DNA from: Streptomyces sp. FIT100
GTDB taxonomy: Bacteria; Actinomycetota; Actinomycetes; Streptomycetales; Streptomycetaceae
DNA: 64,000 bases
Assembly (NCBI RefSeq): GCF_024584805.1
Contig: NZ_CP075715.1
Location: forward strand, 186,001-250,000
Direction of reading: 5' to 3'
Part shown: positions 1-9,266 of the stretch, piece by piece
Position numbering within the stretch: position 1 is the first letter of the stretch
Layout of the letters: each line of letters starts with the position of its first letter
The notes under the pieces: model-generated
Told to the model about the DNA's origin: nothing
What the model saw: the letters and a program-made list of their open reading frames with translations, nothing else
Database searches by the model: none
Position numbers and translations under genes: made by a program

Positions 1-845
1 ACGCCGGTGAGGACGACGCCCGCACCCTGGATCGCCGGCAGCCGCTTCGTCTTCGGGCAGAACTTGTTGTTCTGACCGACCTCGTTGAACCGTACGAGCA
101 GAGCGCCGGCGCGCGGACGGCCCTCGTCGCCGACGAGGAAGACGCCGGCGCAGTTGCCGCTGATCCGGTTGCCCTCCACGACGACGTCGCGCAACCGCCG
201 GATGGTGAGGCCGATCCGGTTCCCCGCCAGGTGGTTGCCGGAGACAAGGGTGCGCCTGGCGTCCAGGGCACCGGCCTCCGTGTCGGTGGTGTTCGACAGG
301 AAGATGCCGGACTCCGCGTTGGCCCGGGCGACATTGCCCTGGAACACGCCCCGCACGGAGCGCTCCACGGCGATGCCCCAGTTGCCGTTCATCTCGACCG
401 TCACGCCCGAGACGCGCAGCAGGTCGGTGCGTGAGGCCCAGATGCCGTTCTTCTTGAACGACGTCACCTTCAGCGAACGGATCCGTACGTCCCGCAGGGG
501 CCGCGCGTCCTTGCCGAGCACGCAGATGCCGTTGCCGGCCCTGGCGCATGCGTCCTTGCTGACGCCGGCGGCCGGGGTGATGACGGTCCTGTCACCCGCC
601 CCGCGCAGGGTCAGACCGGAGGTCGTGATCGTCACGCTCTCGCGGTACGTGCCCCGTGCGATGTCGATGACGTCACCGGGTCTCGCGGCGTTGATCGCGG
701 CCTGGATCGACTGTCCGGGGAGTACGCGGTGCACGGCCGCGGCATGGGAAGGGGCGGCGGCCACGGAAGAAGGGGCGACCGCTCCGATACCGGAGGCCAC
801 CAGGAGACCGACGCAACCGAGGTAGTTGATCTGTCGTTTCGTCAT
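1..845 (-). CDS. Secreted right-handed beta-helix repeat protein (3' end outside window)
   Basis: Read on the minus strand from ATG at 845; no stop is reached before the window edge, so the C-terminus is missing. The first ~38 residues look like a Sec signal peptide: MTKRQ start, hydrophobic LGCVGLLVASGIGA, then an Ala-rich stretch with an AxA-type cleavage region. The mature part opens with PGQSIQAAINAARPGDVIDI, the usual N-cap of NosD/pectate-lyase-like beta-helix proteins. Repeated NGIW, NWGI, SGIF, NRIG, NRISGN motifs about 22-25 residues apart follow, as expected for parallel beta-helix coils. The likely role is an exported polysaccharide-binding or -cleaving protein, but no catalytic residues can be assigned. 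No strong ribosome site is visible before the ATG. Family assignment is good; function is not determined. Confidence 0.85.
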   Translation of the reverse strand, partial: MTKRQINYLGCVGLLVASGIGAVAPSSVAAAPSHAAAVHRVLPGQSIQAAINAARPGDVIDIARGTYRESVTITTSGLTLRGAGDRTVITPAAGVSKDACARAGNGICVLGKDARPLRDVRIRSLKVTSFKKNGIWASRTDLLRVSGVTVEMNGNWGIAVERSVRGVFQGNVARANAESGIFLSNTTDTEAGALDARRTLVSGNHLAGNRIGLTIRRLRDVVVEGNRISGNCAGVFLVGDEGRPRAGALLVRFNEVGQNNKFCPKTKRLPAIQGAGVVLTG

Positions 846-988
846 GAACTGAAGGTATGACCGATGCTGACGAATCGCCACAAACCAGGCGCAAAGGGGA
901 ACCGCGTGTCGTGGACGACCCGCGGCTCCCCTCCCCCGACGGCTCCCCGAGCCCGGTCACGGCGCGGTCCGGTCACAGCGGGGTCCGG

Positions 989-1393
989 TCACGGCGTGCC
1001 GGTGATCCAGCGCTGGACGGTCGCGTTCGTCGTGTCGTCGAGCAGGCAGAGCGCGTCGATGGCGGCGAGATCACCCGGCAGCGGCGCGATGCCGGCGGTG
1101 GTCAGGGCGGCGTGCAGTTCCAGGCGCCGCCGGTCCGACGCGCTCAGCGCGACCGACAGGCGCGCGTCCGGGTCCGGGGCGGGCAGCAGGAAGTCACCCG
1201 AGGGGAAGTCGTCCGTACGGAGGTCCCCGGCGCCGAAGTCGTCACCGCGGAGATCTTCCGCACGGAAGCCGTCCGCGTGGAAGCCTTCCGTGCAGAAGCC
1301 GTCCGCGTGGAAGTCGTCCGCCTGGATGACGCCCGTGTCACCGACCCGGCCGAAGGTGTCGGCTCCGGGAAAACGGTAGGGATCAACAGCCAT
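989..1393 (-). CDS. Hypothetical protein with nine exact 5-residue repeats
   Basis: The ATG at 1393 is preceded by GAGGAGG at good spacing; an upstream in-frame start would have no such site. The product is 134 aa. Residues 25-68 form a strict pentad array (ADDFH, ADGFC, TEGFH, ADGFR, AEDLR, GDDFG, AGDLR, TDDFP, SGDF) with Phe or Leu every fifth residue at 28, 33, 38, 43, 48, 53, 58, 63 and 68. This recalls pentapeptide-repeat proteins, but the small residue sits three rather than two positions before the Phe/Leu, so the canonical A(D/N)LXX register is not met. The C-terminal half (from about residue 75) is a compact helical-looking segment ending in VQRWITGTP. No signal peptide or membrane helix. 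Function unknown. It lies between the beta-helix gene and the phosphatase array, and is divergent from the latter. Confidence 0.75.
   Translation of the reverse strand: MAVDPYRFPGADTFGRVGDTGVIQADDFHADGFCTEGFHADGFRAEDLRGDDFGAGDLRTDDFPSGDFLLPAPDPDARLSVALSASDRRRLELHAALTTAGIAPLPGDLAAIDALCLLDDTTNATVQRWITGTP
1190..1321 (-). repeat. 15-bp tandem repeat encoding the pentads
   Basis: About nine imperfect 15-bp units of the type GAAGCCGTCCGCGTG (plus-strand reading) lie inside the preceding gene and encode its 5-residue repeats. Units near 1260-1325 are the most alike, which suggests recent expansion there. Confidence 0.75.
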
Positions 1394-1587
1394 GAGGTCC
1401 TCCTCGGTGGTGTCTGTGACAGCCAGGAGTCCTGCGTGGAGGCGTCCGGTTGCGGGCAGCGCCCACCGCCACCCGGACGGCCCCAATGGCTTCTCCTCGG
1501 ATAGGGTTATTTCATAGGAAACGCTCTCAATATCTACGGTGGAGAACAGGCGCAGCGCCCCATGCCCCCGGGGTTAGGTCGTTTGCA

Positions 1588-3717
1588 TTGGACATACACG
1601 AGTCGACGAGCGGTGTGCCCGCTCCGCCCGTGTCGGCGGTCGGGTACGCGGGTGTGCTCAGTGAGCTGCTCCCCATCGCACTGTGGCGGGCCGACGCCGA
1701 GGGGCGCATCGTCGAGTGGTCGCTCGCCGCCCAGGACCTGCTCGGCTATCTGCCGGAGCAGGTCGTCGGGCGCTGCGCGACCCCGCTGCTCGTCCCCGAG
1801 GCCAACTGGGAGCTCGCCGACGATCTGGAGCGGCGGGTCCAGGCGGGCGAGGCGGTGATGGGGACCCTGCCGGCCCGCCACCGCGACGGGCACCTCGTGC
1901 CGATGGAGATGTGGATCTGCCCCACCGCCGACCCGCACGGCGAGACGGGGATCCTGGTCATCGCCGTGGAGACCTCCGCCGTGCTGCGCATGAGGGACTC
2001 CCTGGCGGCGCTGGAGGGACTGTTCCGGCAGTCCCCCATCGGCCTCGCGATCCTCGGCCGCGATCTGCGCTATGCGCGGGTCAACGACGCCCTGGCGCGG
2101 ATGAACGGTGTCTCCGCCGCCCGGCATCTGGGCAGGCGCCCCACCGAGCTCGTGCCGGGTGTCAACGCCGTCGCCCTGGAGCGGGTGATGCAGAAGGTGC
2201 TGGACGACGGCCGCGCGGTGGTCGACGTGCGCGGCACCGGCCGTACCCCGGCGGATCCGGACCGTGACCGGGTCTGGTCCTGCTCCTACGCCCCGCTGCT
2301 CGACGGGGGCGGCGGCAGCCTGGGGTTGATCGCCTCGCTGATCGACATCACCGACGGCCAGCAGGCGCAGCTCCAGGCCGAGCGGGCGCGGCAGCGGTTC
2401 GCCCTGCTGGCCGAGGCCGGTACCCGTATCGGGACGACACTGGACCTGCGGCAGACCGCCGAAGAGGTGGTGGAGGTGCTGGTTCCCCGGCTGGCCGACA
2501 TGGCCGACGTCCTGATGCTGGAGGACGTGCTCGGCCCCGACGGGGCCGCGGTCTCCGCCCATGGGGTGGTGCGGCGCATGGCTGCGCGGTTTCCCGATCC
2601 GTCCGCCCCCACGGCCGGTCTGGCGGTGGGCATGACCGCGCAGATCCCGGTCGGCTCGGTGTACGAGCACGTCGTCGTCGAGGGCAGGCCCATGAACCTC
2701 ACCCTGGCCGACGTCCCGGCGCTCATCACCGCCCCGGGCGCCGAGCGGCTGCGTACGTACCTCAGCACCGAGGTGGGCTCGGCACGGCTGGTGCCGCTGG
2801 TAGCCCGCGGCAGGGCGCTCGGCGCCGTCGTCGTCTCGCGCATCCGCGGCCGGGAGCCCTTCGACGAGCAGGACTGCGTCCTCATCGACGAGCTGGTGGG
2901 CCGGGCGGCGCTGAACATCGACAACGCGCGGATGTACACCGGCCAGCGCGAGGCGGCGCTCGCCCTCCAGCGCAGCCTCACCCTCAAACCGCTGCCCGAC
3001 GTGGCCGGGCTTGAGCTCATGGGGCGCTACCTGCCGGCCAGCGCCCATGAGGTCGGCGGCGACTGGTTCGACGTCATCCCCCTCCCCGGCGGCAGGACCG
3101 GGCTGGTCATCGGCGACGTCATGGGCCACGGCATCCGTGCCGCGGCCACCATGGGGCAACTGCGCACGGCGGTGCGCACGCTCGCCGGGCAGGACCTTCC
3201 GCCGGACCGGATGCTGAGCGCCCTGGACGCCGCCGTCGCGGACCTGGGCGAGAACGAGATGGCCACCTGCGTCTACGCCGTGCACGATCCGGCCGCCGGC
3301 CGCTGTCTGATCGCCAGGGCCGGCCATCCGCCCCCGGCGCTCGTCGGCGCCGACGGGACGGTCACGTTCGTCGACGGCCCCGCGGGCACGCCCCTCGGCG
3401 CGGGCGGCCGGCACTTCCGCGTGGAGCAGACCCCGCTGCCCCCGGAGAGTCTGCTGGTGCTGTACACGGACGGACTCATCGAGACCCGCGAGCGGGACAT
3501 CGACCAGGGAATGGGCCTGCTCGCCCGGGCGCTGCGCCACCCCGGCAGGTCCCTGGAGGAGGTCTGCGACCGCGTCATCGGCCGGCTGCTGCCCTCGTCG
3601 GCCGAGGACGACGTGGCCGTGCTCATCGCCAGGGCGCTGCCCCGCCGCCGGCCGGCGGGCCGGGGCTCCGGCCGGCGCCCCCCGCACAGTCCCACCCGGA
3701 ACGCGCGGCCACTGTGA
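1588..3717 (+). CDS. PAS-PAS-GAF-PP2C (SpoIIE) sensor phosphatase
   Basis: A cytoplasmic serine/threonine phosphatase that probably dephosphorylates an anti-anti-sigma (STAS) protein. Domains: PAS from about residue 22 (LLPIALWRADAEGRIVEW), a second PAS from about 150 (GLFRQSPIGLAILG), GAF about 270-460, PP2C/SpoIIE about 480-700. The metal-binding acidic residues are intact: GGDWFDVIP, GDVMGHG, LYTDGLIE and EDDVAVL. Unlike the next two proteins it has no C-terminal ATPase and ends in an Arg/Pro-rich tail. The start is uncertain: TTG at 1588 (after GGTTAGG) and GTG at 1615 are both in frame and just ahead of the first PAS; upstream codons lack domain content. The next gene starts 30 bp downstream, so co-transcription is likely. 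Confidence 0.9.
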   Translation: MDIHESTSGVPAPPVSAVGYAGVLSELLPIALWRADAEGRIVEWSLAAQDLLGYLPEQVVGRCATPLLVPEANWELADDLERRVQAGEAVMGTLPARHRDGHLVPMEMWICPTADPHGETGILVIAVETSAVLRMRDSLAALEGLFRQSPIGLAILGRDLRYARVNDALARMNGVSAARHLGRRPTELVPGVNAVALERVMQKVLDDGRAVVDVRGTGRTPADPDRDRVWSCSYAPLLDGGGGSLGLIASLIDITDGQQAQLQAERARQRFALLAEAGTRIGTTLDLRQTAEEVVEVLVPRLADMADVLMLEDVLGPDGAAVSAHGVVRRMAARFPDPSAPTAGLAVGMTAQIPVGSVYEHVVVEGRPMNLTLADVPALITAPGAERLRTYLSTEVGSARLVPLVARGRALGAVVVSRIRGREPFDEQDCVLIDELVGRAALNIDNARMYTGQREAALALQRSLTLKPLPDVAGLELMGRYLPASAHEVGGDWFDVIPLPGGRTGLVIGDVMGHGIRAAATMGQLRTAVRTLAGQDLPPDRMLSALDAAVADLGENEMATCVYAVHDPAAGRCLIARAGHPPPALVGADGTVTFVDGPAGTPLGAGGRHFRVEQTPLPPESLLVLYTDGLIETRERDIDQGMGLLARALRHPGRSLEEVCDRVIGRLLPSSAEDDVAVLIARALPRRRPAGRGSGRRPPHSPTRNARPL

Positions 3718-3747
3718 CAGCGAACGGCGGAGGAGAGGGAGACACCG

Positions 3748-6174
3748 GTGAGTACGTTCGGTGAGGCCCCGCACGACCCGTTCGCGGCGGAGCGGGCGGC
3801 CGCGGCGGTGCTGGACGACCGCGGGCGGATCGTCGGCTGGAGTCGGCGGGCCGAGGCGCTGCTCGGCCACCGGCCGGACGAGGTGCTCGGCACCCCCGCC
3901 GCCGGGCTGCTGGCCGGCCCTCTCGAACGGGACGCCGTCGCACATGCGCTGGCGGTCTGCGCACGCGCCGGCGGCTGGTTCGGGAACCTGACCGCGCGCC
4001 ACCGCGACGGGCACCGGGTCGACCTGGGGTGCCGGGCGCGGCCCCTGGTGCGCGGCGCGGCACGGCGCGAGTGGTTTCTCGTCGCCGCGCCCGCCGACGA
4101 GATCGCCCAGTGGGAGACGGACCGCTCGCTCCTGGACGGGCTGTTCCGGCGCTCCCCGGTCGGGCTTTCCGTCTTCGCGCCCGACCTGACGATCCTGCGC
4201 GTGAACCGGGCGATAGCCCGGTTCAGCCAGATCCCCGCCGAGGAGCACCGCGGGCTGCGCATCGGGGACTTCGTCGTGAGCAAGGACGCCGACGCGGCGG
4301 ACCAGCAGCTGCGGGAGGTGCTGGAGTCGGGCCGCTCCTCGACCCTCGCCGAGCAGCCCTGCGGTCTGCGCCGGGACCCCGCCCATGAGCTGGTCGTGTC
4401 GGTGTCGTCGTTCCGGATCCAGGACGCGGCGGGGCGGGTGCTCGGGGTGGCGCAGACGACCGAGGACGTGACCGACCGCTACCGGGCCCGCCGCCGGCTC
4501 GCCCTGCTCAACGAAGCCAGCACGCGTATCGGGACGACCCTCGACGTGTCGACGACGGCACGCGAGTTGAGCGAGGTGGCGGTCCCCGGCCTGGCCGACG
4601 CCGTCTCCGTCGACCTGCTGGAGCCGGTGGCGCGCGGCGAGGAGCCCACCAGGGAGACGCTCGGCATCGTGCGGCGGGCAGCTGTCCTGAGCACCGTGCC
4701 GGACACACTCGAGCTGATGTATCCGGTGGGCCTGACGATCGAGGTGCCGCCGGAGAGTCTGCACGCCCGGTGCCTGGCCGAGCGGCGCCCGGTCCTCGAC
4801 GTACGCAAGGACGGGCTGAGCGGCTGGCTCGCCCGGGACCCGGAGCGGGCCGAGCGCATCTTCGCCCTGGGCGTGCCCTCGCTGATGGTGGTGCCGCTGA
4901 TAGCCCGCGGGCTCGTCCTGGGCCTGCTCAGTCTCTACCGGTGGCGGCGGCGCGAGCCGTTCGAGGAGGACGACCTCACGCTCGCCGAGGAGTTCGCGTC
5001 CCGTGCCGCGATCTGCATCGACAACGCGCGCCGCTACACGCAGCAGCAGGAAGCGGCGCTCACGCTCCAGCACAGCCTGCTGCCGCGCGAGATGCCCAGG
5101 CATCCCGCGGTCGAGGTGGCGCACCGCTACCTGCCGGCGGACGTGACGACCGGTGTCGGCGGCGACTGGTTCGACGTGATCCCGCTCTCCGGGCTGCGGG
5201 TCGCCCTCGTCGTCGGCGACGTGGTCGGCCACGGCATCCACGCGGCGGCCACGATGGGCCGGCTGCGGACCGCCGTGCATACGCTGGCCAATCTCGATCT
5301 CACCCCCGACGAGGTCCTCTCGCATCTCGACGATCTCGTGGACCGGCTCACGGCCGAGCAGGAGCCGGCCGGCGGGGACCACGCCCAGGTGACCGGCGCG
5401 ACCTGTCTGTACGCCGTCTACGACCCGGTCTCGCAGCACTGCGCGCTGGCCCGCGCAGGGCATCCGCCGCCCGCGGTGGTCTCCCCGGACGGACAGGTGC
5501 AGCTCCTCGACGTACCGCCGGGTCCCCCGCTGGGTCTGGGCGGGCTCCCGTTCGAGGCCGCCGAGACGAAGCTGGCCGAGGGCAGCCTGCTGGCCCTGTA
5601 CACCGACGGCCTGCTCCAGGCCGGGTACGAGGACGTCGACGAGAGCCTCGCCCACCTGTGCCAGGCGCTGACGGGCCCCGCCCGTTCGGCCGAGGAGACC
5701 TGCGCGGCGGTGGAGGGCGCGCTGCTGCACGGCCGGCCGGCCGACGACGTGGCGCTGCTCGTCGCCCGTACCCGTGTCCTCGCCGCCGACAAGGTGGCGG
5801 CCTGGGAGCTGCCCGCGGACGCCACCGCGGCGGGCCGGGCCCGGGCGCTGACGGCGGCCCAGCTGGCGCGGTGGGGGCTGGAGGAGATCGCGTTCACCAC
5901 CGAGCTGGTCGTGAGCGAGCTGGTCACCAACGCCTACCGGTACGGCGGAGGGCCGATCGCCCTGCGGCTCATCCGCGACAGCCACCTCATCTGCGAGGTC
6001 TCCGACAGCGGCAGCACCGCGCCGCATCTGCGCCGGGCGCTCACCACCGACGAGGGCGGCCGCGGCCTGTTCCTGGTGGCCCAGCTCACCGAGCGCTGGG
6101 GCACCCGGTACACCCGCGGCGGCAAGACCATATGGACCGAACAAGCGCTGTCCCCCACACCGCCGGGACCGTGA
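3748..6174 (+). CDS. PAS/GAF-PP2C phosphatase fused to RsbW-like ATPase
   Basis: An 808-aa dual switch protein. The order is PAS (about 10-115), a second PAS (about 130-240), GAF (about 250-435), PP2C/SpoIIE (about 445-670, with GGDWFDVIP near 471, GDVVGHG, LYTDGLL, ADDVALL) and a HATPase_c domain of the anti-sigma-factor kinase type (about 690-800: ELVVSELVTNAYRYG N box, VSDSG, EGGRGL). Proteins of this build carry opposing kinase and phosphatase activities toward STAS anti-sigma antagonists in actinomycete stress and development signalling; here that is inferred from domains alone. The GTG start is preceded by GGAGGAGAGGGAG. It is a paralogue of the genes on either side. Confidence 0.92.
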   Translation: MSTFGEAPHDPFAAERAAAAVLDDRGRIVGWSRRAEALLGHRPDEVLGTPAAGLLAGPLERDAVAHALAVCARAGGWFGNLTARHRDGHRVDLGCRARPLVRGAARREWFLVAAPADEIAQWETDRSLLDGLFRRSPVGLSVFAPDLTILRVNRAIARFSQIPAEEHRGLRIGDFVVSKDADAADQQLREVLESGRSSTLAEQPCGLRRDPAHELVVSVSSFRIQDAAGRVLGVAQTTEDVTDRYRARRRLALLNEASTRIGTTLDVSTTARELSEVAVPGLADAVSVDLLEPVARGEEPTRETLGIVRRAAVLSTVPDTLELMYPVGLTIEVPPESLHARCLAERRPVLDVRKDGLSGWLARDPERAERIFALGVPSLMVVPLIARGLVLGLLSLYRWRRREPFEEDDLTLAEEFASRAAICIDNARRYTQQQEAALTLQHSLLPREMPRHPAVEVAHRYLPADVTTGVGGDWFDVIPLSGLRVALVVGDVVGHGIHAAATMGRLRTAVHTLANLDLTPDEVLSHLDDLVDRLTAEQEPAGGDHAQVTGATCLYAVYDPVSQHCALARAGHPPPAVVSPDGQVQLLDVPPGPPLGLGGLPFEAAETKLAEGSLLALYTDGLLQAGYEDVDESLAHLCQALTGPARSAEETCAAVEGALLHGRPADDVALLVARTRVLAADKVAAWELPADATAAGRARALTAAQLARWGLEEIAFTTELVVSELVTNAYRYGGGPIALRLIRDSHLICEVSDSGSTAPHLRRALTTDEGGRGLFLVAQLTERWGTRYTRGGKTIWTEQALSPTPPGP

Positions 6175-6349
6175 CGGCCCGTGCCGGGCACCGGTCCGGG
6201 CCGTACGGAACCCTGTGCGCGGCCATGGCCGGAGCCGGCGGCCCCGCAGTAGGGTCTGCACGCGTTCTGCACATTCCCCGCAGGGGTCGTCACCGCCCCT
6301 TCCCGACTCGCCCCCACCGCACGGGGCGCGACAGCATGGAGGCAGGGAA

Positions 6350-8845
6350 GTGGACGACGACAGTCCGCGCAGGGAGGCGATACGCACGGTGACCAGGGAC
6401 AGCTTTGCGTTCTGCGGGGCTGAGCTGGCCGCTGTCTACGTACTCGCCAGGGACGGCGAGGAACTGCATCTGACCGAGATCACCGGCGACCGCAGCGTGC
6501 TGTACGGGCTGCCCGCGATCCTCGCGGTGGCAAGCCACTCCCCCGCCGCCGAGGCATTCCGCTCCGGCACCCCCCTATGGCTCAACCCCGAGGAGCTCGC
6601 GGCGTACGTCGAGAGCGATCCCCACCACTTCACCGGGCAGATAAAGCGGGGCGCCGGCCGTTCCCCGGCCAAGATCTCGGTGGGCGCACTGCCCTTGCAG
6701 CACGGCGCCAAGGAGCGGGGCTGCCTGATCGTCGCCGGCGAGGTCCCGGACGGCTTCAACGCCGACCGGCGGGCCCTGCTGGAGCTGTACGCGGACCAGG
6801 TGGCCGCGGGCCTGGAGTCGGTCGCCGCACGCGTCGCGGGGCGGACGACGACCACGACGGCCCGGCCGCCGCTCGGGCGGACGCTGATGCCGCACCAGGG
6901 CGGCGCGTTCATCCTCGAACTGGGCACCGGCAGCATGGAGGCGCACGCCCATGTGCTGGGGCTGCTCGGCATCCCGCCCGAGCAGTTCGACGGGCGGGTG
7001 GAGACGCTGCTGGCCTGTGCCGCACCCGACGACATCCCCGCCCTGATGGCCGTCGTGGAGCCCAACCGGGAGTCCGCCACCACGCAGCAGATGGCGTTCC
7101 GGATCCGCCGGCCCAACGGCGAGCTGCGCTGGCTGGGCCTGCGGTGCCGGGTCGAGACGGACTCCGGCGGCACCCCCGCGCGGGTCCTCGGCGTGGTCGC
7201 GGACGCCGCGTATCTGCGCCCCAGCGCCGACGAAGTCTCCGCGGTGCAGCGGCTGTCGGCGAAGCTGGCGGGTGCGAGCACCATCCGGGACGTCAGCCAG
7301 GTGGTGGCCGCTTCGCTGCGCGAGCCGCTCAAGGCGAGCCGGGTCGCGGTCGCCGAGCTGGAGTCCGACCGGCTCGTGGTCACCATCCTGGACCCGCCGG
7401 AGCCGGACGCCTGGCCGGGCGTGTGGCGGTCCGAATGGCGCTCGGAATGGCCGGACGCGTCGACCCACGACCTGCCGACGCTCCAGGGCGCGCTGCGGGA
7501 GGGCCATGTGAGCCTGTGGCCCCCGGGCGCGGAGCTCGAACCCGGCCTCGCGGGCATCGGGCCCGGCGGTCTCGCGGTGCTGCCGCTGCCGGCCGAGGGC
7601 CGGATGGTCGGCGTGTGCCTGGTCGGATGGGACGAGGAGCACCGGTTCGGGCCCGAGGAGCGCTCGCTGCTGACCGCGACCGCGGGTCTGGTGGGGCAGG
7701 CGCTGACGCGTGCCCACGCGCTGAACGCCGGCCACGAGCTGGCGCGGATGCTCCAGCGCAGCCTGCTGCCCCGCAAGCTCCCGGAGCTGCCCGGAGGGGA
7801 GGCCGTGGCCCGCTATCTGCCGGCGACGGTGGGGCTCGCCGTGGGCGGCGACTGGTACGACGTGATCCCGCTCGGCGACGGCCATGTGGCCCTCATCATC
7901 GGGGACGTGCAGGGGCACAGCGCGGCCGCCGCCAGCATCATGGGCCAGATACGCACGGCCGTCAGGGCCTACGCCGTGGAGGGCCACCCGCCCGACGTGG
8001 TGGTCGCCCGCGCCAATCTGCTGCTGGTCGGCATGGAGACCGATCTCTTCGCCACCTGCCTGTACGTGGACCTGGACATGGAGGAGGGCATCGCCAGGTT
8101 CGTCCGGGCCGGTCACCTGCCGCCCGTCGTGCGCCATCCCGACGGCAGCACCGAGGAACTGGCCGTGGAGGGCGGGCCGCCGCTGGGTGTGCTCGCCGAC
8201 ACCGAGTTCCCCATGACCGAGGCCGGGCTGATCCCCGGCACCCTGCTCGCCATGATGACGGACGGCCTGGTCGAGTCCGCCCAGCTGCACGTGGACGAGG
8301 GCATGGGCCGGGTGCGCGACGTGCTCCGCTCGGCCGATCCCGCCGAGACCGGGCGGGTCGCCGACGAACTGCTCAGCGGGGCGAGCCATCGCGACGACGA
8401 CGTGGCGCTGCTCCTGCTGCGCTACGACGGCACGCGCATCCGGCCGATGCGGACTCACTGGACGGTGTGGCGGCTCCCCAACGCCGTGCTGCACGCCCGC
8501 CGCTTCACGGCGCGCACGCTGCGGTCGTGGGGCGTGGTGGCGGAGCTCGATGTGGCCCTGCTGGTCGTCTCGGAGCTGGTCACCAACGCGATCGCGCACA
8601 CGCAGGGAGAGGTGCGGCTGGATCTGACGCTGTCCGCGGACCGGCTACGGATCGCGGTAAACGACGGCTCGCCCCGCACCCCCGTCAAGCCGGCCACGGT
8701 GAACTGGGAGGCGACGGGCGGCCGAGGGCTCCTCATCGTCGAGGCGACGACGGCGTCCTGGGGGTCGGTGCCGCTGAGCGGCGGCAAGCAGGTGTGGGCC
8801 GAGCTTCCGCTGGCGCCGCGCGAACGGCTGGCGAAGGGTCCGTGA
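6350..8845 (+). CDS. GAF-PAS-GAF-PP2C phosphatase fused to RsbW-like ATPase
   Basis: The chosen start is GTG at 6350, preceded by GGAGGCAGGGAA; a GTG at 6215 in the same frame would add a Pro/Arg-rich, non-domain leader with no ribosome site. The product is 831 aa: N-terminal GAF-like domain (about 5-160), PAS (about 185-300), GAF (about 305-465), PP2C/SpoIIE (about 480-690: GGDWYDVIP, GDVQGHS, MTDGLVES, DDDVALL) and HATPase_c (about 705-820: LLVVSELVTNAIAH, NDGSP, TGGRGL). All PP2C metal-binding acids are present. It is the third of three tandem paralogues and starts 176 bp after the second, so it may have its own promoter. Likely a stress or developmental partner-switching sensor. Confidence 0.92.
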   Translation: MDDDSPRREAIRTVTRDSFAFCGAELAAVYVLARDGEELHLTEITGDRSVLYGLPAILAVASHSPAAEAFRSGTPLWLNPEELAAYVESDPHHFTGQIKRGAGRSPAKISVGALPLQHGAKERGCLIVAGEVPDGFNADRRALLELYADQVAAGLESVAARVAGRTTTTTARPPLGRTLMPHQGGAFILELGTGSMEAHAHVLGLLGIPPEQFDGRVETLLACAAPDDIPALMAVVEPNRESATTQQMAFRIRRPNGELRWLGLRCRVETDSGGTPARVLGVVADAAYLRPSADEVSAVQRLSAKLAGASTIRDVSQVVAASLREPLKASRVAVAELESDRLVVTILDPPEPDAWPGVWRSEWRSEWPDASTHDLPTLQGALREGHVSLWPPGAELEPGLAGIGPGGLAVLPLPAEGRMVGVCLVGWDEEHRFGPEERSLLTATAGLVGQALTRAHALNAGHELARMLQRSLLPRKLPELPGGEAVARYLPATVGLAVGGDWYDVIPLGDGHVALIIGDVQGHSAAAASIMGQIRTAVRAYAVEGHPPDVVVARANLLLVGMETDLFATCLYVDLDMEEGIARFVRAGHLPPVVRHPDGSTEELAVEGGPPLGVLADTEFPMTEAGLIPGTLLAMMTDGLVESAQLHVDEGMGRVRDVLRSADPAETGRVADELLSGASHRDDDVALLLLRYDGTRIRPMRTHWTVWRLPNAVLHARRFTARTLRSWGVVAELDVALLVVSELVTNAIAHTQGEVRLDLTLSADRLRIAVNDGSPRTPVKPATVNWEATGGRGLLIVEATTASWGSVPLSGGKQVWAELPLAPRERLAKGP

Positions 8846-8876
8846 GCGCGAATCAGGCCGGAGCGGCTGATGTCAC

Positions 8877-9266
8877 GGGGGGCACCTCCCGTGCCCGAAG
8901 GGCGCGGGAGGGGGCGACCGACGACAACGCGGCAGCTGCGCGTGCCAGGACATCCGAGCCCGGCAAGATCCGAACGACAGGGCCTACGGAGTGTCTTCAC
9001 AGTCCCGTCCGCCCGAAGGGCGGGCCCGGCGGCGTCTGGTGCGTGCGATCGCAAGGCGGAGGACGGAGTCCATGCGATGGGGGCACTTCCCGTGCCCGAA
9101 GAACCATGGGGGAGTCGGCGACCGACGACAACGCGGCGCGGGGCACGTCCCGTGCCCGAAGGCCACGGGGGACATAGGCGATCGACGACAACGCGGCGTG
9201 GGGGCACCTCCCGTGCCCAAAGAGCGACGGGGGGGCAGGGGCACCTCCCAGGCGCGAGCTCTGGGG
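8877..9266. repeat. Dispersed/tandem ~55-60 bp GC-rich repeats
   Basis: A unit of the form GGGGCACCTCCCGTGCCCGA ... GCGACCGACGACAACGCGGC occurs at about 8877-8932, 9079-9137 and 9139-9197, with truncated copies at 9200-9236 and 9236-9266. Each full copy has a foldable core (CTCCCGTGCCC pairing with the following CGGGGGAG-like run) and an invariant GACGACAACGCGG end. No convincing protein is encoded: the apparent reading frames only reflect the repeat. Together with the inverted-end element this fills the 467-bp gap between the phosphatase and LysR genes. Confidence 0.8.
8886..8910 (+). terminator. Hairpin after the third phosphatase
   Basis: CTCCCGTGCCC - GAA - GGGCGCGGGAG: an 11-bp stem (one G-T pair) with a 3-nt loop, 41 bp after the stop codon. 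There is no T tract, as is common for Streptomyces hairpins. The same stem recurs in the downstream repeat units, so it could equally be a repeat feature. Confidence 0.5.

Noticed and set aside
1534..6387. Minus-strand open frame of 1617 codons across the phosphatase genes
   Set aside because: Shadow of the plus-strand PP2C genes: Arg/Gly/Pro/His-rich with no domain, while the plus frames carry complete PAS/GAF/PP2C motifs.
8877..9266. CRISPR array
   Set aside because: Repeats are ~57 bp, unequal, adjacent without unique spacers, and no cas gene is near.
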